Positions 1 to 9,674 of a stretch of DNA of 64,000 nt are shown here, piece after piece. Made by a program: the position numbers and the translations under genes. The notes under the pieces are model-generated. The model was not told the DNA's origin. It saw only the letters and a list, made by a program, of their open reading frames with translations, and did not search any database. How positions within the stretch are numbered: position 1 is the stretch's first letter; every line of letters starts with the position of its first letter. Origin of the DNA: Arsenophonus melophagi (GTDB lineage Bacteria > Pseudomonadota > Gammaproteobacteria > Enterobacterales > Enterobacteriaceae); contig JAVYJS010000004.1 in assembly GCA_032378655.1 (NCBI GenBank), forward strand, positions 32,306-96,305. Reading direction: 5' to 3'.

Positions 1-399
1 TTCAAGAATTTGATCACATTTATTTAAATAAAGCAATGAATTTACATCGCTTCTCAATAAGATGGCTAATCTATTTTAAAAATTTAACTCTTTCATGTTA
101 ATTGAATAGATTTTATCTTCTATTGTATCGACGTATTCCAGAAAATACATCATAGTTTTCTTGATCGTTTTAAATGAACTATAAACGTCTTCTTCATTCT
201 TTTAGTTAAAATTGTCATCGCTGTCTTTACTAAAAATTAATTTTTACATTAATTATAGAAAATTATCTTTTCCTTTAAAATTTTTACTGATTGCTGATGA
301 ACTATTATCAGTTAAAGTTAATGTTTTTATTTCACTTTTATAATAAAAATATATTTAAAAACATATCTAAGTATGTAAAGAGAGGGATGAAAGAACACA
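1..399. other. Noncoding stretch upstream of mtn
   Basis: I see no reading frame, RNA gene or convincing pseudogene here. The DNA is very AT-rich with stop codons in all frames. The last 25 bases hold the ribosome binding site of mtn (AGAGGGA). A promoter for mtn must lie here but no hexamer pair stands out. Confidence 0.6.
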
Positions 400-1110
400 A
401 TGAAAGTGGCAATAATAGGTGCAATGGAGCAAGAAATAGCATTATTACGTAAACAAATTAATGTTCGTTCAACATTGATACGTGGTGGATGTGAAATCTA
501 TTTCGGAAAATTTAATGATCTTGATATTGCATTATTAAAATCAGGTATTGGTAAAGTTTCTGCGGCAATAGGAACGACTGTACTAATAGAACATTTTTTG
601 CCTGAATTTATTATCAATATTGGTTTTGCTGGTGGGTTGGCACCCACTTTACAGGTAGGCGATATTGTAGTTTCCAATCAAGTTTGTTATCACGATGTTA
701 ATATCACTGCCTTTGGTTACCAAGCTGGACAAATGGCACACTGTCCACCAGTATTTAAAGCGAATAAAAAATTAATAAAACTGACCGAAAAATGCATTGA
801 AAAATTAAATTTATATGCAATTTATGGTTTAATTTGCAGTGGTGATAGCTTTATTAATTGCGCTCAAGCGGTTAGCTATATTCGCCATACTTTTCCTGAA
901 GTAGTCGCTGTTGAAATGGAAGGAGCATCGATAGCACATGTATGTTACAAATTTGGTATCCCATTCATTATTGTACGTGCAATTTCTGATGTTGCTAGCA
1001 AAGACTCTAGCCTATTTTTTTCAGAATTTTTACCTTTTACAGCTTATAGATTAAGCTTAATGATAAAAACAATGTTAACCAATTTAACTATAAAGTATAG
1101 AAGTACATAA
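400..1110 (+). CDS. mtn: 5'-methylthioadenosine/S-adenosylhomocysteine nucleosidase
   Basis: This 236-residue protein removes adenine from methylthioadenosine, S-adenosylhomocysteine and 5'-deoxyadenosine in the cytoplasm, clearing by-products of SAM-dependent reactions. It starts with the family motif IIGAMEQEI and keeps the active-site VEMEGA segment and the RAISDVA loop with the catalytic Asp. E. coli Mtn is 232 residues, so it is full length. The ATG follows an AGAGGGA Shine-Dalgarno. It converges on erpA with only 4 bp between the stops, leaving no room for a dedicated terminator. In E. coli btuF and yadS lie between mtn and erpA; they have been deleted here. Confidence 0.95.
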   Translation: MKVAIIGAMEQEIALLRKQINVRSTLIRGGCEIYFGKFNDLDIALLKSGIGKVSAAIGTTVLIEHFLPEFIINIGFAGGLAPTLQVGDIVVSNQVCYHDVNITAFGYQAGQMAHCPPVFKANKKLIKLTEKCIEKLNLYAIYGLICSGDSFINCAQAVSYIRHTFPEVVAVEMEGASIAHVCYKFGIPFIIVRAISDVASKDSSLFFSEFLPFTAYRLSLMIKTMLTNLTIKYRST

Positions 1111-1114
1111 TGCA

Positions 1115-1462
1115 TTAATAAATGCTAAATGAAGCGCCGCAACTACAAGTTGTTTTTGCATTTGGATTATTTACTAAAAACCTTGATCCTTCTATTCCCT
1201 CTCTATAATCGATATAACCACCAAGCAAATATTGTAAACTCATCGGATCAATAATTAATTCCACACCTTGATTTTTAATCGTTAAATCACCTTCATTTTT
1301 TTTATCATCAAAAGTAAACCCATATTGAAAACCACTACAACCTCCACCAGTAATATAGACACGCAAACGTAAATTGGGGTTTGCTTCATCTTCAAGCAAA
1401 GCCTTAACCTTATTTGCTGCAGTATCAGTAAAGTGTATCGGTAATTCAGTATCCTTACTCAT
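1115..1462 (-). CDS. erpA: A-type iron-sulfur carrier protein ErpA
   Basis: ErpA carries Fe-S clusters from the assembly machinery to apoproteins, including the IspG and IspH enzymes of isoprenoid synthesis. The 115-residue protein matches E. coli ErpA (114) over its whole length. It keeps the three cluster ligands: Cys42 in GGGCSGF and Cys106 and Cys108 in the CSCG tail. A GGAG site precedes the ATG. The last residue (Tyr115) is a one-residue extension. It faces mtn tail to tail and diverges from hemL. Confidence 0.95.
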   Translation of the reverse strand: MSKDTELPIHFTDTAANKVKALLEDEANPNLRLRVYITGGGCSGFQYGFTFDDKKNEGDLTIKNQGVELIIDPMSLQYLLGGYIDYREGIEGSRFLVNNPNAKTTCSCGASFSIY

Positions 1463-1699
1463 TTATCACTCCAGGGCAAAATATTAATCAATAAACACAG
1501 AAAAGATTCTTAATATTGTGATAGCTTAAGACTTTAAAACCTTAAGAAGGGTAATATTATCTAACAGATAATCAATGGATTCAAGATCCAACATGAAATT
1601 AACTAGATTAAAATGCCTTTTAATTTTTTGTATTTATTCTACTAGCAATACTGATTAAAATATAAAAAAATTTTCTGCACACATACTGGGAGTTATTTA

Positions 1700-2983
1700 A
1701 TGAAGCAATCTGAAATACTGTACCTAAAAGCTCAAAAGTTTATGCCTGGAGGCGTTAATTCACCAGTGCGAGCATTTAATGGTGTTGGCGGCTATCCATT
1801 ATTCATGCAGAGAGCTAACGGTGCTTATATTTATGATGTTGATGATAAGGAATATATTGATTACGTAGGTTCTTGGGGACCAATGATTTTAGGACACAAT
1901 CATCCTTCTATTCAAAAAGCAGTAATTCAAGCAGCAAAAAATGGTCTTAGTTTTGGAGCACCTACTGCTACTGAAGTAAAAGTAGCAGAAATGATTAATC
2001 AGCTGATTCCATCGATCGAAATGATTCGTATGGTAAATTCAGGTACAGAAGCTACAATGAGTGCCATAAGGCTTGCTAGAGGCTATACAGAACGAAACAA
2101 AATTATTAAATTTGAAGGTTGCTATCATGGGCATGCTGATTGCTTATTAATTAATGCTGGATCTGGTGCGCTAACTATCGGTCAACCTAATTCTCCTGGA
2201 GTCCCTGAAGATGTTGCCCAAAATACGCTGATCTGTACGTTTAATGATTTAAATTCTGTATGGAAAACTTTTATGCAATATCCGCAAGAAATTGCTTGTA
2301 TTATTGTTGAACCAGTAGCAGGTAATATGAATTGCATTCTACCAGAAACTGAATTCCTACCAAACTTACGTACATTATGTGATCAATTTGGTACGCTACT
2401 AATTATTGATGAAGTGATGACTGGTTTTCGGGTTAGCTTAGGTGGTGCACAAGCTCATTATCAAGTTGAACCTGATTTGACCTGTTTAGGAAAAATAATT
2501 GGCGGAGGCATGCCTGTTGGAGCATTCGGCGGCCGCCGTGAATTGATGGAAAAACTCGCCCCAATAGGACCGATTTATCAAGCGGGTACATTATCAGGAA
2601 ACCCATTAGCAATGGAAGCTTGTTTAGCCTGTCTAACTGAAGTAACTAAACCTCATACTCATGAACGTTTACTAGAATTAACAACAAAACTTGCTAGAGG
2701 GTTAGAAGCAAAAGCTCAAAAGGTTGGTATTCCATGCATGGTTAATCATATTTGCGGTATGTTTGGTATTTTGTTTACAGCTGAAACAAAAGTTAATTGC
2801 TATCAAGATGTTATAAAATGTAATATTGATCGGTTTAAGCAATTTTTTCACTTAATGTTAGACGCAGGTGTTTATTTAGCTCCATCAGCATTTGAAGCGT
2901 GCTTTATGTCTATTGCACACAGTGATGAAGATATTGAACGAACCATTGAAATAGCAGAAAATGCATTCAATAAAATTAAATAA
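1700..2983 (+). CDS. hemL: Glutamate-1-semialdehyde 2,1-aminomutase
   Basis: HemL makes 5-aminolevulinate from glutamate-1-semialdehyde in the C5 heme pathway, using pyridoxal phosphate. The 427 residues match E. coli HemL (426). The PLP lysine is Lys265 in the LGKIIGGG motif, preceded by the IIDEVMTGFR segment that contacts the cofactor. The start follows a GGGAG site. Its retention implies the cell still makes heme or siroheme precursors. It converges with mrcB, with 64 bp between them. Confidence 0.96.
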   Translation: MKQSEILYLKAQKFMPGGVNSPVRAFNGVGGYPLFMQRANGAYIYDVDDKEYIDYVGSWGPMILGHNHPSIQKAVIQAAKNGLSFGAPTATEVKVAEMINQLIPSIEMIRMVNSGTEATMSAIRLARGYTERNKIIKFEGCYHGHADCLLINAGSGALTIGQPNSPGVPEDVAQNTLICTFNDLNSVWKTFMQYPQEIACIIVEPVAGNMNCILPETEFLPNLRTLCDQFGTLLIIDEVMTGFRVSLGGAQAHYQVEPDLTCLGKIIGGGMPVGAFGGRRELMEKLAPIGPIYQAGTLSGNPLAMEACLACLTEVTKPHTHERLLELTTKLARGLEAKAQKVGIPCMVNHICGMFGILFTAETKVNCYQDVIKCNIDRFKQFFHLMLDAGVYLAPSAFEACFMSIAHSDEDIERTIEIAENAFNKIK

Positions 2984-3047
2984 CCATTTTAAAAAAATAA
3001 AAAATTGACACTAATTTTTAACTCTGTATCACCTTAAAAGTTTTTAA

Positions 3048-5381
3048 CTATTGCCTAAACATTTCTTTTATCCAGGTTGGCGCATCATTAGTATGTTCAT
3101 GTTGTTCAGTAAAATTTATGTTGGGCTGCAGCCTTTGTACTCCTAGCTGACATAATTTTTGTGGATCCTCTGTCCATATTGGTAAAATACGATACCCACT
3201 ACCTGAACAGTTAAAACTGCCATCAATATTTATCCCCATCTGTACAATCCCTTCTGGAGGATGATTATCCAATGCCAAAGGGGTTTGATTTTTTAAATAA
3301 CGACGATATAGTTGTAATGCACCACTTGCACCCGTAAGATTTGTCGGACCATTATTATCACGGCCAACCCATGTGATAACTACTTCCTTACCATCAATAC
3401 CTGAAAACCAGCTATCGCGAAGATCATTGGTTGTGCCTGTTTTACCAGCTAAGTGATACTGAGAAAATTCATTCATTAATGCATGCGATGTCCCTCGCTC
3501 TACTACTTGTTGCATACCATATAGTGTCAGATAAGCAGCTTGTGGAGAAACTGCTTGTTCTGCAGATGGATAGCTTTGATAAAGCTCATTGCCATTACCA
3601 TCAATGACTGAGCGCAGCGCAGATAATGCCGCGCGATTTCCTCCACCACTAATTGTTTGAAACATTTGTGCTGTTTCCATTGGAGTTAAGTTTAATGCTC
3701 CCAATAACATAGCAGGTACTTTTTCTATTGAGTCACTTAGTACACCAAGATGTACTAAAATGTTAGTCACTTGATTTAAACCAACGCTCAAGCCAATATT
3801 AACTGTTGGGATATTTAATGAACGAACAAAAGCATCAATCAACATCATTTGTCCTCGAAAGCGACGATCATAATTTTTTGGCTCCCATATTTTGTTGTTA
3901 AATTTAATAGTAATTGGCTCGTCAGGTATCCAAGTATTTAAACGAAAATGATCTGGTTCACTTAATGCTGTGAGATACGTTGAAGGCTTAGCTAATGAAC
4001 CAATAGAACGTCTAGCATTTAACGCTCGGTTAAAGCCAGAATATTGTGGTTGAGAACCACCCACTATAGCACGCACTTCCCCATTAAGACGGTCAACAGC
4101 CACTAGCGCACCTTCAAGATCAGGCAACTTATATGTTTGGCGTAAATCAGCGATTCCATTCTCAACAGCATGTTCAGCTGCTTTCTGCGATACTGGATCT
4201 AAAGTAGTAAAGATCTTAGCTCCAGAAAGGTTGTTTACTCTATCGCCTAATTTTTTAGCTAATTCTTGTCGAACAAGTTGCATAAAAGCTGGTTGAGGGG
4301 TTAAAATACCACTTTTTGGTGTTACTCCTAAAGGCCTAGCACTTAATGTCTTATACATATCATGATCAATGATTTGTCGGGTTTCCAACAATTTTAATAC
4401 AAAATTTCGACGTTCTAGAGCTAGTGCAGGATGACGCCATGGATTATATAATGAAGCACCCTTGACCATGCCAACGAATAATGCTTGTTGATCAATACTT
4501 AGCTCATCGATTGGTCGTCCAAAATAATAGAGACTGGCCAGAGGAAACCCTCTAATTTGCTCATCGCCACTTTGACCTAAATAAACTTCATCGAGATAAA
4601 GTTCAAGAATACGTTCTTTGCTATAGCGAAAATCCATTAAAATTGCCATATAAGCTTCATTGGCTTTACGTATTAATGTTCTTTCATTAGTTAGGAATAA
4701 GTTTTTAACTAATTGCTGAGTTAGTGTGCTGCCACCTTGAACAGTCTTTCCAGCAAGTAAATTAGCAATAACAGCACGTCCGATGGAATAAATACTTACT
4801 CCATCATGTTCATAAAAATTTCGATCTTCAATCTCTAATAAAATTTTAATTAAGGAATCAGGAAAATCTTTTCTTGGTAAGACTAAGCGTTGTTCGTTGT
4901 TAGATGATTGCAGCATAGTAATGAGTTTAGGATCTAGTCTAAAAAAACCAAATGAACGGCCATTTTGCATATTAGTAATATTCGTAAGCTGCGTTTTTTC
5001 AAAACTTAATTTAGCTAAAATTTTTTCTTCTCGTTGATCAGGAAAAGAAAATGGCCTACGCAACATCTCAATTGTATTACTTCTAACAATATACTCACCA
5101 GGTGAAGTAATGGTATTTACTTGGCGATATTGCATGCCATCTAATAATCGGATCATCTCTTCTTTACTATAATGCATTCCTGGTTCAAGATTTACCATGC
5201 GACCATATACAGCAGCTGGTAGATCCCAAACTTTTCCATCAAGGCGCTCACTGATTTTTTGATATAAATAGATACCATAGATACCAATGAATGATGCAAA
5301 AACAATAATCATTTTAGTAAATAACCAAAACCAACGCCTCATATTTTTAGTTGCCCGAGATTTAGGACCTTTATGTATCAT
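3048..5381 (-). CDS. mrcB: Penicillin-binding protein 1B (peptidoglycan glycosyltransferase/transpeptidase)
   Basis: PBP1B polymerises glycan strands and cross-links peptides in the periplasm. From the chosen ATG it has 777 residues against 844 in E. coli. Order: short basic cytoplasmic tail, one membrane anchor (about 20-38), UB2H domain, glycosyltransferase with catalytic Glu185 in EDRNFYEHDG, and transpeptidase with SLAK (Ser462), SLN (521) and KTG (647). All catalytic residues are present. The frame is open from a TTG at 5438, but an AGGAAG site lies 8 bases before the ATG at 5381. That start gives a protein like the short (gamma) form of E. coli PBP1B. The glutamine-rich C-terminal tail of E. 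coli is lost. Confidence 0.94.
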   Translation of the reverse strand: MIHKGPKSRATKNMRRWFWLFTKMIIVFASFIGIYGIYLYQKISERLDGKVWDLPAAVYGRMVNLEPGMHYSKEEMIRLLDGMQYRQVNTITSPGEYIVRSNTIEMLRRPFSFPDQREEKILAKLSFEKTQLTNITNMQNGRSFGFFRLDPKLITMLQSSNNEQRLVLPRKDFPDSLIKILLEIEDRNFYEHDGVSIYSIGRAVIANLLAGKTVQGGSTLTQQLVKNLFLTNERTLIRKANEAYMAILMDFRYSKERILELYLDEVYLGQSGDEQIRGFPLASLYYFGRPIDELSIDQQALFVGMVKGASLYNPWRHPALALERRNFVLKLLETRQIIDHDMYKTLSARPLGVTPKSGILTPQPAFMQLVRQELAKKLGDRVNNLSGAKIFTTLDPVSQKAAEHAVENGIADLRQTYKLPDLEGALVAVDRLNGEVRAIVGGSQPQYSGFNRALNARRSIGSLAKPSTYLTALSEPDHFRLNTWIPDEPITIKFNNKIWEPKNYDRRFRGQMMLIDAFVRSLNIPTVNIGLSVGLNQVTNILVHLGVLSDSIEKVPAMLLGALNLTPMETAQMFQTISGGGNRAALSALRSVIDGNGNELYQSYPSAEQAVSPQAAYLTLYGMQQVVERGTSHALMNEFSQYHLAGKTGTTNDLRDSWFSGIDGKEVVITWVGRDNNGPTNLTGASGALQLYRRYLKNQTPLALDNHPPEGIVQMGINIDGSFNCSGSGYRILPIWTEDPQKLCQLGVQRLQPNINFTEQHEHTNDAPTWIKEMFRQ

Positions 5382-5890
5382 GCTTGTTTCTTCCTGGCGC
5401 TCATTATTAATGAGCTTTCTTAGATCATTGCCAAACAAGTTCTTATCTTTAATATAGAGAGATAGTATACAATTAATCTGTAATTATAAGTAATGTATTC
5501 ATTAACCAAAATATAAATCAAAACTTATAACTATTTTACATCTCTCTCATTTATACAGGATTTAATTCTGTATAAATACTTAATATTCTCTTGCTACTAG
5601 TTGCATGTTTTTATGGTAACTATTATGTGCTCTATCTGATTGAATGAGCACTATGTATCCGATATTAGTTACTAACTTTTAAGACAAATATTCTAGCATA
5701 TTTGCTATCTTTACCATATTCCATCTGTAATGGATAGCTAACTATATATCAGCTTCCAGTTAGAATATTGTCTAATGTTATCGCATGAGCATAGGGTTTC
5801 TCGCAGATGTTATGTAATTTCGAGTACATGATTAAACTATCTATTTACATACATAGAAGCGCAAATAGATAATTGTCTAACAGATGGAGA

Positions 5891-5923
5891 TATGATTATC
5901 TGCTTACCAAGCAGATAATCATA
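5891..5923. repeat. Inverted repeat, 15-bp perfect arms
   Basis: Arms 5891-5905 and 5909-5923 are perfect complements around a 3-base loop (ACC). It is not followed by a T-tract on either strand, so it is not a typical intrinsic terminator. Confidence 0.9.
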
Positions 5924-6185
5924 AAATAGCTCAAGAACTCAAGCATGAACGTAAATAAAGATTATAAATTAAATTCATAAATCAGTTTTTTAAAAAAAAT
6001 TATTTATCAATGTATAATTGAAATAAAATTTCAGAATGATCTGTTCACGATCATATGCATTTGAAATTTAGGTATTAATTCGATTATTTTCTAATGTTCT
6101 TAAAACAAAGATTAAAAACATTTATATGAACTAAAATTTATAGTTATACGCTCACTATATATTCATTCTCAATCTCTTGATACTC

Positions 6186-6240
6186 AAGAGTATAAAAATA
6201 TTGAAGAGTATAAAAAATATTTAAGAGTATAAAAATATTT
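6186..6240. repeat. Three tandem copies of an 18-19 bp unit
   Basis: The unit begins AAGAGTATAAAAA and recurs at 6186, 6204 and 6223. The copies differ only by one inserted A and one substitution. It lies about 220 bp upstream of dksA, in DNA otherwise without function. Confidence 0.9.
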
Positions 6241-6349
6241 TATTAAAAATCTACTTTTATCAAAAAGTAAAAGAGTATCAGAAAAGAATATCAATATATA
6301 AATAAATATTATTTATATAATGAACCAAGTTATAATATCTTTGCCAAAG

Positions 6350-6411
6350 ATAGAGTGTTCTGTTATTTATAGTAACATTAATAGAGTGTTCTATTATTTA
6401 TAGTAACATTA
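6350..6411. repeat. 31-bp tandem duplication upstream of dksA
   Basis: Bases 6350-6380 and 6381-6411 are identical except for one G/A difference. The near identity means a recent duplication. It ends 53 bp before the dksA start and may have copied part of the dksA promoter region. Confidence 0.93.
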
Positions 6412-6463
6412 GTATCTAAATTGTAGAGTTCTTTATGAACATTACGTATGTAGGAGAAACATG

Positions 6464-6919
6464 ATGCACGAATGGCAAAAATCTAAAGCTTCATCCTTAA
6501 GTATTCTCGCCATCGCTGGAGTTGAGCCATACCAAGAAAAGCCAGGTGAAGAGTATATGAACGCAGGTCAACTAAAATATTTTAGGGTTATTCTAGAAGC
6601 ATGGCGTAATCAACTCAGAGATGAAGTAGACCGCACTGTAACGTATATGCAAGATGAAGCAGCAAATTTCCCTGATCCCGTTGATAGAGCATCACAGGAA
6701 GAGGAATTTAATCTTGAGTTACGTAACCGCGATCGCGAACGTAAGTTGATTAAAAAAATTGAGAAAACAATTAAAAAAATTGATGATGAGGATTTTGGTT
6801 ATTGTGCAAGCTGTGGAGTTGAAATAGGCATCCATCGCTTAGAAGCTCGTCCAACAGCTGATTTATGTTTTGATTGCAAAACACTAGCTGAATTACGCGA
6901 AAAACAGTTGGCTGGTTAA
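6464..6919 (+). CDS. dksA: RNA polymerase-binding transcription factor DksA
   Basis: DksA inserts a coiled coil into the secondary channel of RNA polymerase and, with ppGpp, adjusts rRNA, tRNA and amino-acid promoters. From the second of two adjacent ATG codons it has 151 residues, exactly the E. coli length, and it aligns from the first residue. That start also has better spacing (7 bases) from GGAG. The coiled-coil tip keeps Asp71, Asp74 and Ala76, and the zinc ligands Cys114, Cys117, Cys135 and Cys138 are intact. It was ancestrally followed by gluQ, whose remnant is visible downstream. Confidence 0.96.
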   Translation: MHEWQKSKASSLSILAIAGVEPYQEKPGEEYMNAGQLKYFRVILEAWRNQLRDEVDRTVTYMQDEAANFPDPVDRASQEEEFNLELRNRDRERKLIKKIEKTIKKIDDEDFGYCASCGVEIGIHRLEARPTADLCFDCKTLAELREKQLAG

Positions 6920-6933
6920 CTAAATGATTATAG

Positions 6934-6957
6934 TTGTACCTTAAAAATAAGGTACAA
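6934..6957 (+). terminator. Hairpin after dksA
   Basis: Perfect 10-bp arms (TTGTACCTTA and its complement) around AAAA lie 14 bases after the dksA stop. There is no T-tract directly after it, so it is a weak intrinsic terminator or an mRNA-end stabiliser. A third copy of TGTACCTTA follows at 6961. Confidence 0.5.
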
Positions 6958-7005
6958 AAGTGTACCTTACTTTTATCAAAGTGTAATTCATTAATTATTA
7001 ATTAC

Positions 7006-7120
7006 TCAGGTTTTATTAAGTAGGGGCTTCTTATGCACCTTCTTCAAAGGTAATTTACATTTAAGATCATGAATTATATGAACAATAACTCATATTCAAA
7101 TCATTCACGTTTGATGTGAA
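7006..7120 (+). pseudogene. gluQ: gluQ (glutamyl-Q tRNA(Asp) synthetase) remnant
   Basis: Bases 7034-7075 align with the start of gluQ, which follows dksA in enterobacteria. The stretch GCACCTTCT..TCA, then GGT, TTACATTT and TCAT is what would encode the conserved APSPSGELHFGSL signature, but with indels and stops. Only the N-terminal part is recognisable. The rest of the original 300-codon gene presumably filled the gap to 7890. Loss implies tRNA(Asp) is no longer glutamyl-queuosine modified. Confidence 0.6.
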
Positions 7121-7199
7121 GACACAGTAAGAACAAGCACCAAACCCAGGAGTAATGGTTCAAGTCTAAATCAGACTCTTGTAATATTGCTTTTTTAAT

Positions 7200-7253
7200 A
7201 AAATAAAATGAAATAATACATGCGTAAGCGCATGTATTATTTCATTTTATTTT
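7200..7253. repeat. Inverted repeat, 25-bp perfect arms
   Basis: Arms 7200-7224 and 7229-7253 are perfect complements around TAAG. On the plus strand TTTTTG follows, so it could terminate transcription. However, it lies 280 bp from the nearest gene, inside former gluQ. Confidence 0.95.
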
Positions 7254-7658
7254 TGCATTTTAGAGTGGATTAAAATCAATAGGTAATAGTTTTGATTAAA
7301 ACAAAAAGAAATTAAAAAGCAACTGTAGCTAACTGAAGTAAAGCGAGAAATGCTTCAATAGCTATAAAAGAAAAGATGTTTTTCCTTTATGCTGATACCA
7401 AAGTATACAGTTCTATTTTTGAGTAAATGGATTTTTATATTTCTTCGGCGTTAAGATGATATGTCATCTGACTATGTTCATGGATGTTAAGTTTGTCCAA
7501 TTTTTATGGTTTGTTTACTTTTTATATACAAGTACTGATGCTTTAATAAATAAAAGACCATTTTTAATGTCGTGAATTCACTATCCTTAATCAGTTTATA
7601 TAAAATATTCATGAATAATGACCTCATAAGAAACAGGCAGTGAATATAGAAATATTTA

Positions 7659-7711
7659 TATTAAGTTTATAACTTTTAGATTTTTAAAACCTAAAAGTTA
7701 TAAACTTAATA
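7659..7711. repeat. Inverted repeat, 21-bp perfect arms
   Basis: Arms 7659-7679 and 7691-7711 with an 11-base loop. No nearby gene end explains it. Confidence 0.95.
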
Positions 7712-7896
7712 ATTAATGTTCAGTATCCCATTTCAACTATTAAATATAGTAGTTTTGATTCTTTAATATTCAAGTAACAGTTAGTTTTTCTAAAAAACTT
7801 TAGTGATGAGAGTAATGATATAAATATTTTTTTATTTTTCAGATAGGTAAAAAGTAATATTTATAAAAAAATTTATACTTTTCTGGAGTGTTTATA

Positions 7897-8877
7897 ATGA
7901 GTAAGATAGTAAATTGGAAACCAAGCGCGTCTATCAGTAACTTATTAACAAGAAGTAAAATTATTGCTGAAATCAGACGTTTTTTCATAGATCGTGGAGT
8001 GCTAGAGGTTGAGACACCTATATTGAGCCAATACACGGTAACAGATGTTCATCTTGTACCGTTTGAAACGCAATTTATTTCTCCTGTAATCAATAAAGGT
8101 ATCAAATTTTATATGATAACGAGCCCTGAATATCATATGAAACGTCTGATAGCAGCTGGAAGTGGTCCTATATATCAGATCATTAAAGCCTTTCGTAATA
8201 AAGAAAAAGGACGTTATCATAATCCCGAGTTTACTATGCTCAAATGGTATCGACCACATTATGACATGTATCAACTGATTGATGAGGTAGATGATTTGTT
8301 GCAACAAATTTTTCGCTGCAATCAAGCGGAGCGAATATCATATCAACAAGCTTTTCAACGTTATCTCAATATAAATCCATTAACCCTAGAATTAGAAAAA
8401 AAACAATTGCGTGATACCGCATTAAAATTAGGTTTACATGATGCAGAAATAGAAGAAGACAAAGATGTATTGTTACATTTTTTGTTTTCAAGTGAAATTG
8501 AACCTCATTTAGGTAAAGATAAACCCATCATTATTTATCATTTCCCAGCTTCTCAAGCAGCTTTATCCAAAATTAGTAAAGAAGATCTCAGAGTTGCTGA
8601 ACGATTTAAAGTCTATTTTAAGGGTATTGAGTTAGCTAATGGTTTTCAGGAGCTAAAAGATTCTCAAGAACAAAGAAAACGTTTTGAACATAATAACAAA
8701 ATGCGAAAAAACCTGGATTTACCAGTACAACCTTTTAATAAACGGCTCATTACTGTATTAGATACAGCTATTCCTGATTGCGCAGGCGTTGCTATAGGTA
8801 TTGATCGTCTAGTAATGTTGGTGCTGAGTGCAGAAAAAATCAGTGATGTTATCTCTTTTTCTATAGAGCGTGCTTAA
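7897..8877 (+). CDS. epmA: Elongation factor P--(R)-beta-lysine ligase
   Basis: EpmA attaches beta-lysine to the conserved lysine of elongation factor P, helping ribosomes through polyproline stretches. The 326 residues align end to end with E. coli EpmA (325) and resemble the catalytic core of class II lysyl-tRNA synthetase without the anticodon-binding domain. Visible class II motifs include VLEVETP (motif 1), FRNKEKGRYHNPEFTMLKWY (motif 2) and GVAIGIDRLVML (motif 3). The frame is open from a GTG at 7888, but the ATG at 7897 aligns with the E. coli start and has a CTGGAG site. Confidence 0.95.
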   Translation: MSKIVNWKPSASISNLLTRSKIIAEIRRFFIDRGVLEVETPILSQYTVTDVHLVPFETQFISPVINKGIKFYMITSPEYHMKRLIAAGSGPIYQIIKAFRNKEKGRYHNPEFTMLKWYRPHYDMYQLIDEVDDLLQQIFRCNQAERISYQQAFQRYLNINPLTLELEKKQLRDTALKLGLHDAEIEEDKDVLLHFLFSSEIEPHLGKDKPIIIYHFPASQAALSKISKEDLRVAERFKVYFKGIELANGFQELKDSQEQRKRFEHNNKMRKNLDLPVQPFNKRLITVLDTAIPDCAGVAIGIDRLVMLVLSAEKISDVISFSIERA

Positions 8878-9387
8878 TACTAGTGAGTTATCAACGATAG
8901 CATGATGCTTCTGAATTTATTGTTGATTATTATGTTGATAAATATTTTACTAAAAGTTTTAAAAAAAAATTAATCAAGGTTATATCTACCGTTTATAGTT
9001 AGAGGTAATAAAAATTTTTTTATGTTAATTTGGTACTTAGCCAAAGTTTAAGTTTTTGTATCTGCATTGAACATTTGTTCAATGCCAGCAAGGAATCAAA
9101 TAACTATAATATGATTGACATAGCTTTATATCAGTTAACGTAAAAGCTATGCATTGCACTTGTATTACATCTATAACCTGATTAAGAATCATAACCCATT
9201 AAATATGTTGTATTTATTAACATAGAATATTGGAGATAAAATTCTTATTTTATTGCTTTTTAAATACTACCTCAGTTACTCTAAACTTGAGAGTAGATAT
9301 CTTATTATCTTGCTTTATAAGAAAAAACATGATCGTAGATTTCTAATCTAGCACAAAGCTATTAAACAGGATTGAACATAAATACTC
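8878..9387. other. Noncoding gap between epmA and tusA
   Basis: No recognisable gene. It contains small hairpins, the clearest with 9-bp arms (GCATTGAAC and its complement) at 9064-9085. These two genes are not neighbours in E. coli, so a rearrangement joint lies here. Confidence 0.6.
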
Positions 9388-9630
9388 ATGCACGATATGT
9401 TTACTAACCCTAATAAAATTATTGATACGCAAGGGTTGCGTTGTCCTGAACCTCTGATGATGATCAGAAGAATAGTTCGTCAGATGACTGATAGAGAAAC
9501 ACTATTAATTGTTGCTGATGATCCGACTACAATTCGTGATATTCCTGTATTTTGTTGTTTTATGGAACATCAGCTTTTAGCTGAAAAAACTCAAACACTT
9601 CCCTACCTTTTTTTGATCCGTAAAAAGTAA
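9388..9630 (+). CDS. tusA: Sulfur carrier protein TusA
   Basis: TusA accepts persulfide sulfur from IscS and passes it along the Tus relay to MnmA for 2-thiolation of the wobble uridine in Lys, Glu and Gln tRNAs. The 80-residue protein (81 in E. coli) keeps catalytic Cys19 in GLRCPEP and the RDIP turn. The first ATG aligns with the E. coli start (MHDMF against MTDLF). The ribosome binding site is poor. The tRNA-Gln(UUG) encoded at 51.6 kb is one of its likely substrates. Confidence 0.93.
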   Translation: MHDMFTNPNKIIDTQGLRCPEPLMMIRRIVRQMTDRETLLIVADDPTTIRDIPVFCCFMEHQLLAEKTQTLPYLFLIRKK

Positions 9631-9674
9631 ATTCATACTAAAAACAAAACACGATTTTATTTCTTTCTTAATAA

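Larger units (their letters stand above)
5630..6335 (+). pseudogene. sfsA: Possible sfsA remnant
   Basis: Position and strand fit sfsA, which precedes dksA in E. coli. Around 5678-5735 the translation KTNILAYL resembles the KRFLADV segment near the SfsA N-terminus. It is followed by a degraded match to its HCPNTGAMTG motif (H, P and M retained). Many stops and apparent deletions. Boundaries are extrapolated from the 234-residue length of the family. The evidence is thin and could be coincidental. Confidence 0.3.
5382..6463. other. Gene gap between mrcB and dksA
   Basis: No intact gene. E. coli has hrpB, ligT and sfsA between mrcB and dksA. A faint sfsA trace is visible near 5678-5735 and is listed separately. 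The rest contains a 15-bp inverted repeat at 5891-5923 and two blocks of short tandem duplication just upstream of dksA. The dksA promoter should be near the 3' end. Confidence 0.6.
6920..7896. other. Gene gap between dksA and epmA
   Basis: The 977-bp gap is almost the size of gluQ (about 900 bp), the ancestral neighbour of dksA. The gluQ N-terminal region is recognisable near 7020-7080. Beyond that I see only inverted repeats, including two very long ones at 7200 and 7659. Confidence 0.7.

Noticed and set aside
7130..7190. tRNA-like stretch (GGTTCAAGTC) between dksA and epmA
   Set aside because: No cloverleaf can be folded around it: acceptor and anticodon stems are missing. It lies in the decayed gluQ region.
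7839..8325. Open frames antisense to epmA
   Set aside because: They are shadows of the well-conserved epmA gene.
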